Origin: an uncultured Candidatus Saccharibacteria bacterium
GTDB lineage: Bacteria > Patescibacteriota > Saccharimonadia > Saccharimonadales > Saccharimonadaceae
Direction: 5' to 3'
Assembly: GCA_938018005.1 (NCBI GenBank)
Contig: CALIJG010000020.1
Coordinates: 62,001-126,000 of the forward strand
DNA: 64,000 nt
The notes under the pieces: generated by a model
The model's input: only the letters and a program-made list of their open reading frames with translations
What the model was told of the DNA's origin: nothing
Database searches by the model: none
Shown: piece by piece, positions 26,468 to 35,696 of the stretch
How positions within the stretch are numbered: position 1 is the stretch's first letter
How the letters are laid out: each line of letters begins with the position of its first letter
Position numbers and translations under genes: made by a program

Positions 26468-27151
26468 ATGTCGACTACTCGCCTTAACAAACACATTGCT
26501 CTTGTGCTGGGCCTGTCGCGCCGCCAAGCGGATGACCTGATCGCCGCTGGAGATGTCGTAGTTGATGGCGAGGTAGCTGTGCTCGGTGCCCGCCTCCAGC
26601 CAGGCAGCTTGGCAACGGTACAGGGCGCGCCACTACCCGAGCAGGTTACTTACCACACTATTATGCTCAACAAGCCAGTGGGCTACGTTTGCTCGCGCAA
26701 ACAACAGGGGTCGCAGCCCACTATTTATAGCCTTTTACCAACAGAGTTGCACGCTCTTAAGCCCGTTGGCCGGCTCGATGCTGATAGCTCAGGCCTGCTT
26801 TTGCTCAGCAACAACGGCGACTTTGCCTACCGCATGACCCACCCACAGTTTGCGAAAGTCAAAGAATACCACGTCCGGCTCGACCACCCACTCGAACCCC
26901 TCCACCAGCAGATGATCAGCGACTACGGCATACAGCTTGCCGATGGTACCAGCCGGCTCATCCTCACGCGTCTTCGACCCGATAGTCGCACCGAGTGGCA
27001 CATTAGCATGAGTGAGGGCCGCAACCGCCAGATCCGCCGCACCTTTGCCGCCCTAGGCTACACCGTCACGCGCCTGCATCGCACACACTTTGGCAGCTAT
27101 AGCCTGGGCAAACTACCGCGAGGTGAGTGGCAAGACGTCGCTGCGCAATAG
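26468..27151 (+). CDS. RluB/RsuA-family rRNA pseudouridine synthase
   Basis: This 227-residue protein has an N-terminal S4 RNA-binding domain (residues 1-50, LSRRQADDLIAAGDVVVDGE) and a catalytic domain with GRLDADSSGLLLLSNNGD, which contains the catalytic Asp of the RsuA/RluB/E/F family. Near the end, EGRNRQIRRTFAALG is the family's conserved motif. These enzymes convert a uridine in rRNA to pseudouridine, in the large or small subunit depending on subfamily. The precise position cannot be told. Length is normal. Confidence 0.9.
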   Translation: MSTTRLNKHIALVLGLSRRQADDLIAAGDVVVDGEVAVLGARLQPGSLATVQGAPLPEQVTYHTIMLNKPVGYVCSRKQQGSQPTIYSLLPTELHALKPVGRLDADSSGLLLLSNNGDFAYRMTHPQFAKVKEYHVRLDHPLEPLHQQMISDYGIQLADGTSRLILTRLRPDSRTEWHISMSEGRNRQIRRTFAALGYTVTRLHRTHFGSYSLGKLPRGEWQDVAAQ

Positions 27152-27201
27152 GGCAGCACCTTCTTGCACTCTCAGCAAAAAATAATATACAATAGCAATA
27201 T

Positions 27202-27636
27202 ATGTGTATGCCTATTCTTAAAGACCCAACCCCACGGTACAGGCTCCGTTATGTAACGGATGACACCGTCACCTGGCTGCTTAGTCCACTCCACGAGCGC
27301 ACGCTCTGTTTCGACCCCAAGGATGACCACTTCTGGAGCGAGACACCCACTCCGCCGCGCATGATACCTTTTGGCGATCACGCCCGCTATGGTCTCGACC
27401 TTTATGCCTTAGCTATCGAGATTATCATTATCGCTGCCTGTGGTGGCGCGTGGTGGCTAGTCTGGCAGCCATGGCACAAGAAAAAAGACAAAGATGCTCA
27501 AAACGCCACAGAGAAAAAACGGCCTCTCCCGCTGTGGCTCTATGCTGTGAGCTTAGCTATTCTCGTCATTGGCATTGCATTCTTGCTCACCGTTATTATC
27601 TTTACTGTGCGTCGCTATATTATCCTCAATAGTTAA
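27202..27636 (+). CDS. two-helix membrane protein of unknown function
   Basis: This 144-residue protein (the ATG at 27208 is an alternative) has a polar N-terminal 70 residues followed by two membrane segments (about residues 73-93 and 113-138) separated by a Lys-rich loop (KKKDKDAQNATEKKR). No family is recognised. It is convergent with the next gene, only 13 bases apart. Confidence 0.6.
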   Translation: MCMPILKDPTPRYRLRYVTDDTVTWLLSPLHERTLCFDPKDDHFWSETPTPPRMIPFGDHARYGLDLYALAIEIIIIAACGGAWWLVWQPWHKKKDKDAQNATEKKRPLPLWLYAVSLAILVIGIAFLLTVIIFTVRRYIILNS

Positions 27637-27649
27637 CTAACTAACTCGC

Positions 27650-28549
27650 TCATCGTGGCCCCATCCGCCAGAGGACGCCAGCCGCGCCAAGAGCCTGGAT
27701 GATAGTAGGGTTTTTGTCAAAGGGCCGCTCTGGGTGGTTGATGCGTGCCCGAATCGTCTCGATCTGCTGCACAGCCGATAAGTCACGGTGCAGCGGCATA
27801 TCATGCTGGCGAAGGAACCGTGCTTGTAATGTGTACGCCTTGAGCTCAGAAGAGAACAGTGCATATGGTGGCTCACCCCAGGGTGTACAAGGAGCGGTGA
27901 TGGCGTCATCGGCGTGACTTAACTCGTGGAGGAGTACACCGGCTGTGATGATACGCGCCCTCTCGCTATCATCATGGAGAGGTAGTCTAGTCTGATTCAT
28001 CACAATATTCGGCCGAGCATGCATGGGAGTGCGCCCAACCCGCCCCATATCAACAATACATGCAGCATACGTGCCACGTATTCTGACTGGCACCGCCTGG
28101 GCCGACATGTGTGGTGCGGCAAGAATTCGGCTTGGCGCATAGTACCATTTGGCCGCGCCGAGCTGCCACGGGGTATCGTGCACTACGCCAGCCTGCTGCC
28201 GCTGCAGCGGCATAGGGTCGGTCATATCCGTCCAGACGTCGCGCGTCTCTGGCGCAATTGCAAGAGGAATAATGTCGCGCCGATGCCAACCATCAAGCGA
28301 TTGCACCTGGTGATCACGCTGGAAGAGGCGCGGCTCCGCACCATCATGGTTATCGAGTTCTCGCTGTGTGACACCTGTGCGGACATCGGCAACCGTCAGC
28401 ATCGCCGCCCGCTGCTGAAGCGCTACTGCCGAGACGCCCAGCGCACCCAGGCTGTCAATCAGCTGCGGCTGACCTAAGCTCTCATCCAAATATTCTATCA
28501 ACTGGTGCAATAGCGTGGTATAGGCTGGCTGTAGTATCTCATTGGTCAT
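27650..28549 (-). CDS. hypothetical protein with an HExxH-type motif
   Basis: This 299-residue protein carries LLHELSHADDAI (about residues 203-214), an HExxH zinc-binding motif, followed about 25 residues later by SSELKAY, whose Glu could be a third ligand as in gluzincin peptidases. There is no signal peptide or membrane segment. The N-terminal half has no recognised domain. Cytoplasmic metallopeptidase-like activity is possible, but the motif alone is weak evidence. It is monocistronic on the minus strand between convergent and divergent neighbours. Confidence 0.55.
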   Translation of the reverse strand: MTNEILQPAYTTLLHQLIEYLDESLGQPQLIDSLGALGVSAVALQQRAAMLTVADVRTGVTQRELDNHDGAEPRLFQRDHQVQSLDGWHRRDIIPLAIAPETRDVWTDMTDPMPLQRQQAGVVHDTPWQLGAAKWYYAPSRILAAPHMSAQAVPVRIRGTYAACIVDMGRVGRTPMHARPNIVMNQTRLPLHDDSERARIITAGVLLHELSHADDAITAPCTPWGEPPYALFSSELKAYTLQARFLRQHDMPLHRDLSAVQQIETIRARINHPERPFDKNPTIIQALGAAGVLWRMGPR

Positions 28550-28680
28550 TACGCACTTCCTTATATTTCAGTCTTTATCAATGAGAGTGAGCCTGTTGCC
28601 GCACTCGTTCTTTTATTGTACAAGAGGGGAGAGGGCGCTGCAAATCCGCTCACGCGCTTTCATGATATAATGAGATCATT

Positions 28681-30111
28681 ATGGCTACCAAACTTCCTAC
28701 CGTTGCAATCATCGGGCGTGCCAATGCTGGCAAGAGCTCGCTGTTTAATCGTATGATGCGCTCGCAGCAGGCCATCGTGGCACGCGAGGCCGGTACGACG
28801 CGCGATCGGGTGGTGGGCAAGGCAGCCTACCATGGGCATGAGTTTTGGCTTGTCGATACAGCCGGCCTCAAGCCAGCAGAAGATGAGTTCGAGGCAAGTA
28901 TTCAAGAGCAAATTACCGATGCATCCGATGCGGCCGACGTCATCCTCGTGGTCGTAGATAGCACCGAATACCCCAGCGATGAAGACCGGCGCGTCGCCAA
29001 GACTGCCCTCAAGAGTCGCAAACCCGTCATTCTCATCGCCAACAAAACCGACCTGCGGGGCAGCTTGCCCACTAGTGAATTCCTCCGCCTTGGCATCAAG
29101 AGCATCATCCGCACCAGTGCCGAGCACAACAGTGGCATTAGCAATGCGCTGGATGAGATCTGTCAGCACATCCCAGAGAAGCGTCAAGCCGAGCCAAACG
29201 ATGTACTCAAGATCGCTTTGATCGGCCGGCCAAACGTAGGCAAATCCAGCCTCTTCAACACACTAGCGGGCAAGCAGCAAGCCATTGTGGCTGGAGTAGC
29301 GGGTACCACACGCGATGTCAATCGCATCCGCCTGCGCTACCAGGGGCAAGCCATCGAGCTGCTCGACACCGCCGGTATTCGCCGCCAAGGCAAGCAGGAG
29401 GTGGGCATCGAGAAGTTTAGCGTCTTGCGCACCCTGGCTGCCATTGAGGAGGCCGATATTTGCTTCCTCCTGATGGACGTGAATGAGCTCAACACCGCCC
29501 TGGACCAACGGCTTGCTGGCATCATTGCCGAGGCAGGCAAGGGCATGGCCATCGTCGTGAACAAGTGGGACGCCGTGGAGGGCAAAGATGCCTACACGCG
29601 CGATGCACTCGCCCCGCAGATCTCCGCCCAGTTCGACTTCACGCCGTGGGCACCGCTCATCTTCACCAGTGCCGTTACGGGCCAGAATGTGACAAAATTA
29701 TTCGACCTTGCCCTTGGCATCGCTGCCCATCGCCAGCAAAAGACCACCACGCGCACCCTCAACGACCTCCTGCAGCGCTCTGTGCAGAAGCACCCACCAG
29801 CTGGTCTCAAGAATACCCACCCCAAGCTACGCTACATCGTCCAGACAGACACCAACCCGCCATGGTTTGTCATCTATGGCAGCAACCTCAAGTTCGTCCA
29901 CTGGAGCTATAAGCGCTACCTCGAGCGGCGCATCCGCGACACCTACGACTACACTGGTACTCCCATCAAACTCTCCTTCCGCGACGAGAAGCAACTCAAA
30001 GCCAACCGCGAGCGCGTCAAGCGTGGCCTCGAGCCTGTGACGAAAGCATATAAGCAGCGCAAGAACGCCGAAGGGCAAGGCACACAGGGCCCAGGCAAGA
30101 GCCGCTTGTAG
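28681..30111 (+). CDS. der: ribosome-biogenesis GTPase Der (EngA)
   Basis: This 476-residue protein has two tandem G domains, the hallmark of Der. Domain 1 has GRANAGKSS, DTAG and NKTD; domain 2 (from about residue 177) has GRPNVGKSS, DTAG and NKWD. A C-terminal KH-like domain follows (PKLRYIVQTDTNPPWFVIYG). Der binds the maturing 50S subunit. A basic tail of about 30 residues (KAYKQRKNAEGQGTQG) is slightly longer than usual. Expression is probably constitutive. Confidence 0.97.
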   Translation: MATKLPTVAIIGRANAGKSSLFNRMMRSQQAIVAREAGTTRDRVVGKAAYHGHEFWLVDTAGLKPAEDEFEASIQEQITDASDAADVILVVVDSTEYPSDEDRRVAKTALKSRKPVILIANKTDLRGSLPTSEFLRLGIKSIIRTSAEHNSGISNALDEICQHIPEKRQAEPNDVLKIALIGRPNVGKSSLFNTLAGKQQAIVAGVAGTTRDVNRIRLRYQGQAIELLDTAGIRRQGKQEVGIEKFSVLRTLAAIEEADICFLLMDVNELNTALDQRLAGIIAEAGKGMAIVVNKWDAVEGKDAYTRDALAPQISAQFDFTPWAPLIFTSAVTGQNVTKLFDLALGIAAHRQQKTTTRTLNDLLQRSVQKHPPAGLKNTHPKLRYIVQTDTNPPWFVIYGSNLKFVHWSYKRYLERRIRDTYDYTGTPIKLSFRDEKQLKANRERVKRGLEPVTKAYKQRKNAEGQGTQGPGKSRL

Positions 30112-30303
30112 GTGCTTTGCTGACGCTTGCAGGACAACTATCTCAGATTATTTTATGGCATAATTAGTAGAATATATCTCGTTCTCTTCCTGTTGGTGCA
30201 TAGCCCTGACCATGTTCGCCTATTTTCGAACAAAATCGTTGTAGAATAGACAGCACTTACCACTGTTATTTTACCGTATTATTGCAATATATCATAACAA
30301 GTA

Positions 30304-30338
30304 TTGATATATATATATATATATATATCAGCTACAAT
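30304..30338 (+). promoter_or_regulatory. promoter with an (AT)11 repeat between -35 and -10
   Basis: TTGATA (30304-30309) and TACAAT (30333-30338) flank a spacer of 23 bases made mostly of the AT repeat at 30307-30328. Loss of three AT units would give the ideal 17-base spacer. A hairpin GAGCCCAA/TTGGGCTC (30357-30377) lies in the leader. This layout is typical of phase-variable promoters; that it switches is inference. Confidence 0.45.
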
Positions 30339-30400
30339 CAAATCGTCATGTTGGTTGAGCCCAAAAATCTTGGGCTCCCGGAATCCTAGAGGAGGATAAC

Positions 30401-30739
30401 ATGAAGTTCCGGAAGATCGCGTCCTTGGGTGCTACCGCTGCGTTGGCGGTGGGCGGGTTCGTTTTGAGCTCGCCGGCGAACGCCGCTGACGGCGAGTGGC
30501 CGGCGGATATTGAGGAGGCTTGCCGCCTGCAGGGGCACTCCGGTGTCTACAACTTCTTCGGCGAGCCGTACACATGGACGTGTTACGACATGTCGTACAC
30601 GTTCCCGTTCGGTGTGTCGTTTGGGTCGGCTGGTAGTGTCGACATCCAGGGCTACTGCAACCGATTCTACCCCGGTTCCAAGGCCGAGGTAACGAACGCC
30701 GCGCTCGCTGAGGGCTGGTCCTGCCTGAAGCTGGACTAG
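30401..30739 (+). CDS. small exported protein with four cysteines
   Basis: This 112-residue protein has a Sec signal peptide (KFRKIASLGATAALAVGGF, cleavage after SSPANA) and a mature part of about 84 residues with four Cys, which could form two disulfides. AGAGGAGG lies six bases before the ATG. No family is recognised. Codon use favours G/C-ending codons even more than neighbours (CGG, GCG, ACG), and the signal peptide looks actinobacterial, so transfer from an actinobacterial host is possible. It is flanked by its own promoter and a strong terminator, so it is a single-gene unit. It could act on the host surface. Confidence 0.75.
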   Translation: MKFRKIASLGATAALAVGGFVLSSPANAADGEWPADIEEACRLQGHSGVYNFFGEPYTWTCYDMSYTFPFGVSFGSAGSVDIQGYCNRFYPGSKAEVTNAALAEGWSCLKLD

Positions 30740-30750
30740 CCACCGGAACG

Positions 30751-30788
30751 CCCACCCAGCCTTATGTTACACAATAAGGCTGGGTGGG
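30751..30788 (+). terminator. strong intrinsic hairpin after the exported-protein gene
   Basis: CCCACCCAGCCTTAT (30751-30765) pairs perfectly with ATAAGGCTGGGTGGG (30774-30788). There is no long T run after it, so part of its role may be to protect the mRNA 3' end. Confidence 0.6.
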
Positions 30789-30831
30789 CAAACAACATTC
30801 AGTAATAACTAATAACATAAGGAGTTGTACC

Positions 30832-31038
30832 ATGACTCATATACCAGCTTATTTTGCTTTGTTGATTCGCGCGCCCGAGGCAAATACGCTTTTTTGGTCG
30901 GCCATCGCCTTTCATGTTGTGCTATTTGTGGTGGCTATTTGGCTACTTGTTTGGTTCGTCCGGCGAGTCAATCAGATGAGCCAATCGCTCACATCGATCG
31001 ATGAGAAGCTAAGCGAATTCCTTGATAAGAGTCGGTAG
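30832..31038 (+). CDS. small single-pass membrane protein
   Basis: This 68-residue protein starts at ATG 30832, chosen for AAGGAG seven bases upstream; the longer upstream frame crosses the terminator hairpin. One membrane segment covers about residues 17-41, followed by a short amphipathic helix (RRVNQMSQSLTSIDEKLSEF) that could form a coiled coil. No family is recognised. Confidence 0.6.
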   Translation: MTHIPAYFALLIRAPEANTLFWSAIAFHVVLFVVAIWLLVWFVRRVNQMSQSLTSIDEKLSEFLDKSR

Positions 31039-31135
31039 TGTGGCTTCTAGCGGCCTATGCGTCCAAGCAATCCAGGTCGACGAATACTCCTCGCTTAAGG
31101 AAAGGCTAAGAAATTGCAAGACCCATAATATCACA

Positions 31136-31187
31136 CCCATCTACCTCTGTTTTTGCGTACAACAAAGTAGGGGTAGGTGGGTTTTAT
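31136..31187 (+). terminator. terminator with an 18-bp stem
   Basis: CCCATCTACCTCTGTTTT (from 31136) pairs with the segment at 31164-31181, allowing G-U pairs, followed by TTTT. The rest of the 374-base gap (31039-31412) shows no gene. Confidence 0.6.
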
Positions 31188-31412
31188 TATGACATAGATC
31201 TATCTTTCGATACTGCTTCTTGCCATATCACCCTCCTCTGATGTATATAAGACTCAATACCAACCTCTCGTACTGGCGCTACAGAGAAGGGAGAATGACG
31301 CAAAAGAGAAAAAATTTTTATATCCAAGCCAATAATAATCAACCCTCATTCTCTGCAATAGATCCTACCAGTGGAGTTAGTGGATAAGCCCAAGAGACTC
31401 CTCAGACCTACC

Positions 31413-32381
31413 TTACCCAAACATCATCAGCTGCGCCACCAGCCCATCGCGGGTGATGCTGCTAGCGTGGGTGCCAATGCAAACCAGCTTGGGCGCTTCG
31501 CCAGGCTGGCCAGTGGTGATCTGAATTTGTTCGGGCGTAGCCTCAACGTGCCGGCGCGTACCATGCTCATCAATAAAGCACCCCTTGAGCCGACGTAGCC
31601 CATACGTCGCAAAGAGCTCAAGCCACAGCGTCTCAAAGGCTGCCTCGGTAGCAGTGAGCTGCGACATATCGATGACGCTATAGGTCGGGTTATCTGGCAC
31701 GGCAAGCTCGCCATCATAGGTGTCGAAGAAGGTGAGCAGGCTCGATGGCGTTGTGATCTTACTGAGGTCAAAGCGCCCATGCGGCGCAGACAACACCCGC
31801 GCGTAGGGCAGGGCGCGGCGCTTGGCATCATAAATGGTGCGATCATCGCCGCGCAGGAGATCTTCTTTGGTAATAAGGATTGTATCGGCGGCTTGCAGCT
31901 CCACCTCGTGGGCTGGCTCAATACCGTGCAAAATCTCGTGCGCCGTGATGACATAATAGCTCTGCAGCAGCTCGTATTTGTCGAAGATCCGGGCATTGAT
32001 AAGCTTCTCTACCAAGTTCATCGTCCGTGCTACCCCTGTTGCCTCGATAAAAACTGGGGCAGGGGACGACTGGCAAAAATCCAGCAGCATGCGCGTCAAG
32101 GCATGCTTGGACGAGCAGCACACGCAGTCGCCCGCCAGCGTCGTTACAAGTTCCGCCAGGCCTTCTAGCCGGTAGCCATCGACATTCTCGTTGGCATATT
32201 CATTCTCAATCACGCGCGAGCCAGCAAACTCCGGCTGGCGCAAAAGATACTCCAGCACGCTTGTCTTGCCTGCCCCGAGCGAGCCATTGATGAGGTAGAG
32301 CGGCACCAAGCCAGGCTGAGTGCGCTGCTCATCGAAGGCGGCATTGAGGCTAAATTCAAGATCATTATCGCGCTGGGCCAT
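31413..32381 (-). CDS. CobW/YjiA-type G3E GTPase (metallochaperone family)
   Basis: This 322-residue protein starts at ATG 32381; the longer frame would extend into the divergent pth promoter region. It has a Walker A in INGSLGAGKTSVLEYLL and the CxCC metal-binding motif in GDCVCCSSKHAL, both marks of the COG0523 group. A C-terminal CobW-type domain follows. These GTPases deliver metal, often zinc, to target proteins or act in metal homeostasis. Target genes are not adjacent, so the partner is unknown. Confidence 0.85.
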   Translation of the reverse strand: MAQRDNDLEFSLNAAFDEQRTQPGLVPLYLINGSLGAGKTSVLEYLLRQPEFAGSRVIENEYANENVDGYRLEGLAELVTTLAGDCVCCSSKHALTRMLLDFCQSSPAPVFIEATGVARTMNLVEKLINARIFDKYELLQSYYVITAHEILHGIEPAHEVELQAADTILITKEDLLRGDDRTIYDAKRRALPYARVLSAPHGRFDLSKITTPSSLLTFFDTYDGELAVPDNPTYSVIDMSQLTATEAAFETLWLELFATYGLRRLKGCFIDEHGTRRHVEATPEQIQITTGQPGEAPKLVCIGTHASSITRDGLVAQLMMFG

Positions 32382-32430
32382 GAGTTTAGTATAGCATGGC
32401 TCAGTATCCATCCATGTTATACTAATACGT

Positions 32431-33003
32431 ATGAAATTACTCTTCGCTCTCGGCAACCCTGGCCCGCGCTATGCCGCCACCCGGCACAACGCTGGTTTCA
32501 TCATCCTCGACGCTTATGCAGCAGAGCAGGGAGTGCAGTTTGCCCCGAAGAGTCGATTTAATGCTGAGCTGGCCGAGTTTTCGCGAGGCGGTGAGAAGGT
32601 CATCCTCGCCAAACCGACCACATTTTATAACGAAACAGGGGTCGCAGCGCGGGCAATTATGGATTTTTATAAATTATCACTCGACGATGTGCTCGTTATT
32701 CACGATGATGTGGCCCTCGATTTTGGCAAAATTCGCGTTAGGCGAGGCGGCGAGAGCGCAGGCAACAATGGGCTTAAATCGCTCCACCGGCATATTGGGC
32801 AGAACTTTTGGCACATTCGCCTTGGCACAGACAATAAAATGCGGCAGCAAGTCGGTGATGTTGACTTCGTCTTGAGTAACTTCACCTCAGATGAGCGAGC
32901 CATTTTGCAACAGTGGGCAGCCGAGCAGTCAGCCTCTCTTATTGCGCAATTCCTTGCGGGGGACATAACAGCGACGAGTGTGACGTACCAGCCGTCGGTA
33001 TAG
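32431..33003 (+). CDS. pth: peptidyl-tRNA hydrolase
   Basis: This 190-residue protein begins MKLLFALGNPGPRYAATRHN, the conserved Pth N-terminus with the catalytic His20 and Asn10 positions, and has the motif GGESAGNNGLKSL in the middle. It releases peptides from peptidyl-tRNAs dropped by ribosomes, and is essential in most bacteria. Length is normal. It is divergent from the CobW-type gene with only 49 bases between them. Confidence 0.96.
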   Translation: MKLLFALGNPGPRYAATRHNAGFIILDAYAAEQGVQFAPKSRFNAELAEFSRGGEKVILAKPTTFYNETGVAARAIMDFYKLSLDDVLVIHDDVALDFGKIRVRRGGESAGNNGLKSLHRHIGQNFWHIRLGTDNKMRQQVGDVDFVLSNFTSDERAILQQWAAEQSASLIAQFLAGDITATSVTYQPSV

Positions 33004-33195
33004 TACATTATTTCGAGCGTATTTTATCTCTCGACGATATGTCTCAGTGGTGAGTTTGTTGCTTTTGTTTATAGCAACATCTCGTACTTTATCTACCCAA
33101 AACATGCGAACTAGCAACTCATTTCAATCCTTGCAAGAAAATTGACAACAGAGAAGAAGAGGTTAGTACCAAGAAGGTAGAATTTTTATTTTTAG

Positions 33196-34314
33196 CTATT
33201 CTACCCGCTTCACAATCTTCTTCACTTCACGCTTGAGGCGCTGCTCGGCGTGGTAGACGGTGTTTGTGGTTGCAGCCTGGAGGTTAATGGCGCGGGCCTC
33301 GAGGATGCTACTGCCGACTGCCAAGCTAATAAAAACAAGGCCCAGCCCACCAGTCGCCCATTCAGGCAGCTCCACGTGGAAGAGTTTAGCGATCATCATC
33401 ACACCCAGCGCCATAATGGCCCAGTGCGCACCATTCTCAAGATACTTATATTTACCCAGTGCACCAGTCCGTAGTAGATAGACCGTGAGTGAGCGCACCC
33501 AGATGGCACCCGCCCCGAGGCCTGCCACAATCAAGACAATACTACTGGTGATAGCAAATGCACCAATCACCCCATCAAAACTAAAGCTCGCGTCCAACAC
33601 CTCCAGGTACATCAGGCTAGCAAAGGCCGCCCAGCCTGTTTTTGCCTTGAGAGACTGCGCCGTATCGTCATGAAAGAACGAGCCAAAGAGCTCAAGCCCT
33701 ATATGCAACAAAATCCCCAGAATAGACGAGATCAGCACTACCGACTCATACTGCCGCTCCACCGTGAAGTACAGCACCGCTGCCACCGCCAGCATCACAC
33801 ATATTTTGAGGTTCTCGAAGCGCCCCGCCTTGGCTAGCCATGGCTCAACGTGCCGCATCCAGTGCACCCGCTTGTTGTAGTCCATAAAGTAACTTAGGCC
33901 AATCATAATCAAAAACGCCCCACCAAAGGCATCGATCATTGGCGACGCAGCGTGGAGAATGTGCCCATACTCTGCTGGCTTATGGAGCGCGAGATCGACT
34001 ACTGTTGAGAAATCGTGCCCGCTTGCCACCATCACAATGACGATCGGCAAGATAAACCGCACCACAAACACTGCAATAAAGATCCCCACCGTCAGGAAAA
34101 TCTTTTGCCACAGTGGGCTCAGGCTCGCCAAGACGCGGCTATTAATGACGGCATTATCGAAGCTAAAGGTCACCTCTAGCAGTACCAGGATGGTAAACAG
34201 CCACAAGCCGCTCACCCCCAAATGGCCAAAAATCGCCCCGCCCAGCAGCACCGTCAGCAGCGCCGAAAACCAAAAAATACGAAAAGGGTGATGAGAATGC
34301 CAGAGATGTTTCAT
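33196..34314 (-). CDS. DUF475 (TerC-like) integral membrane protein
   Basis: This 372-residue protein has nine or so membrane helices and a TerC-like motif with acidic residues in a helix (LLEVTFSFDNAVINSRVLAS, and again YLEVLDASFSFDGVIGAFA), which fits the DUF475 family. The related TerC proteins are linked to metal ion transport at the membrane and tellurite resistance. The two duplicated acidic motifs suggest an internal repeat. It stands alone, with a short gap to the protease gene upstream on the same strand. The transported ion is unknown. Confidence 0.82.
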   Translation of the reverse strand: MKHLWHSHHPFRIFWFSALLTVLLGGAIFGHLGVSGLWLFTILVLLEVTFSFDNAVINSRVLASLSPLWQKIFLTVGIFIAVFVVRFILPIVIVMVASGHDFSTVVDLALHKPAEYGHILHAASPMIDAFGGAFLIMIGLSYFMDYNKRVHWMRHVEPWLAKAGRFENLKICVMLAVAAVLYFTVERQYESVVLISSILGILLHIGLELFGSFFHDDTAQSLKAKTGWAAFASLMYLEVLDASFSFDGVIGAFAITSSIVLIVAGLGAGAIWVRSLTVYLLRTGALGKYKYLENGAHWAIMALGVMMIAKLFHVELPEWATGGLGLVFISLAVGSSILEARAINLQAATTNTVYHAEQRLKREVKKIVKRVE

Positions 34315-34345
34315 AGTGATTTAGTATAGCACATGCATCAATGTA

Positions 34346-35554
34346 TCAGGAAGGCTGTACCATGTCTGCGGCGAATGTCACAGCTCGCCACAGTGGTTGC
34401 TGCTTATCCATTGCAGCAAGTGGCCCCATCATCTCACTCACACTCCCAAGATATGTCAGACGCGGCTTGTATGTCGCTGTCTCTTTCTCATCAGCAATAA
34501 TACCATAGCTCTTCAGGGTATCTGTATCAGCCACGACTGTATTACTTGCCTGCGTCACGCCAACGATCTTAACCTCAATCCCTGTTGCTGTCTCGACTTG
34601 TGCCACGACAATACCACCAGACATACCAGGCAAGACAGAATCCTCGCGCGCAGGATCATACGGTTCGTTCTCATCCACTGCTTCCTCTATTCCCGCCATC
34701 ACAGTTATTTTGCCCTCAAGGCCATCTTGCGCTACTGGGAGGAGGACGTTGAGGTGTGGCTGATTAGCTGGCCAGCGTGTAACCTGCGCTGGGCTGCTAT
34801 TATTGCTATTGACAGGGAAGCCAAGCGCATACATTGGTTGGCCTTGTTGTATAATTGCCTTTGTTTCATCGGGAGTAGCAAATTGCAGGACAGGAGCAGG
34901 CGTATAATTCTGGTGACGCAATGTTAATGCCGCAACATCGGGCACTGTTGGTCTGTGGGGCCCGTCTGCTTTGCCAGTATAGCAACCACTCTGGACGGCA
35001 TAGCGATGGCCATTGGTCGTTTCTACTGCGATATTACCTCTCTGGCGCTCAGACGACACAACATGCCCAGCCGTCAGCACCGCAGACCAACCACCCGGCG
35101 TTTCAACAATAAACCCACTTCCACCATAGTCTCCACCAGAGTCTGTCGCTTCACTGCCATAGACATTAATCTTAACGACCGAAGGCTGCACCGCCTGCAA
35201 CACTTCTTGCTTATGCCGCTCGAGGGCTGTACGATCACCAAGCGCCTCAGCAATCGCGATTGAGGGGCGGCGTGCAATCTCTGTTGGCTGCCCCAGATGC
35301 GGCTTCAGCATTGACTCATCCAGTGTCGTACAGGCTGGCAATGGCTCCTTCGCCTGAAGTGCCTCGAGTCGAGCACCTACGAATGACCACGTTCCCGCAA
35401 GCGTAGCGCCAAGCATCGCACACGATGCTCGCCAACCAATCGCTCGCCACAATCGCTGACGTCGCTCTGCCCGCTCTTGTTGTTGCCGCTCCATCCGCGT
35501 TTTTGGCTGAGAATGCGAACCAAAACTATGTTCTCGAACTGCCATTTCTGTCAT
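34346..35554 (-). CDS. membrane-anchored trypsin-like serine protease
   Basis: This 402-residue protein has a basic cytoplasmic start, one membrane segment (about residues 40-62), and an external S1-type domain. The triad is visible: His in VLTAGHVVS, Asp in VPDVAALTL and Ser in LPGMSGGIVV. It would cleave proteins outside the cell. It is divergent from a paralogue that has lost these residues (35697-37001), sharing the segment LPAC after the membrane anchor. Target proteins are unknown; a role in surface protein turnover or attack on host proteins is inference. Confidence 0.8.
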   Translation of the reverse strand: MTEMAVREHSFGSHSQPKTRMERQQQERAERRQRLWRAIGWRASCAMLGATLAGTWSFVGARLEALQAKEPLPACTTLDESMLKPHLGQPTEIARRPSIAIAEALGDRTALERHKQEVLQAVQPSVVKINVYGSEATDSGGDYGGSGFIVETPGGWSAVLTAGHVVSSERQRGNIAVETTNGHRYAVQSGCYTGKADGPHRPTVPDVAALTLRHQNYTPAPVLQFATPDETKAIIQQGQPMYALGFPVNSNNSSPAQVTRWPANQPHLNVLLPVAQDGLEGKITVMAGIEEAVDENEPYDPAREDSVLPGMSGGIVVAQVETATGIEVKIVGVTQASNTVVADTDTLKSYGIIADEKETATYKPRLTYLGSVSEMMGPLAAMDKQQPLWRAVTFAADMVQPS

Positions 35555-35696
35555 GGTTTGGCCATTATAGCGCTTTGCGGGGCTAAATACAAATTTATAA
35601 TAGTAGTTGACAGAGAAGAAACAGAGAACGCATTACCTCTGCACGTAGTATGGATATTTGTCATACAATACAAAATGTACTACTATAATAATTATT

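Noticed and set aside
26468..30111. Many long frames on the other strands, for example within der and the pseudouridine synthase
   Set aside because: They are shadows of GC-rich genes with clear family motifs in the chosen frame.
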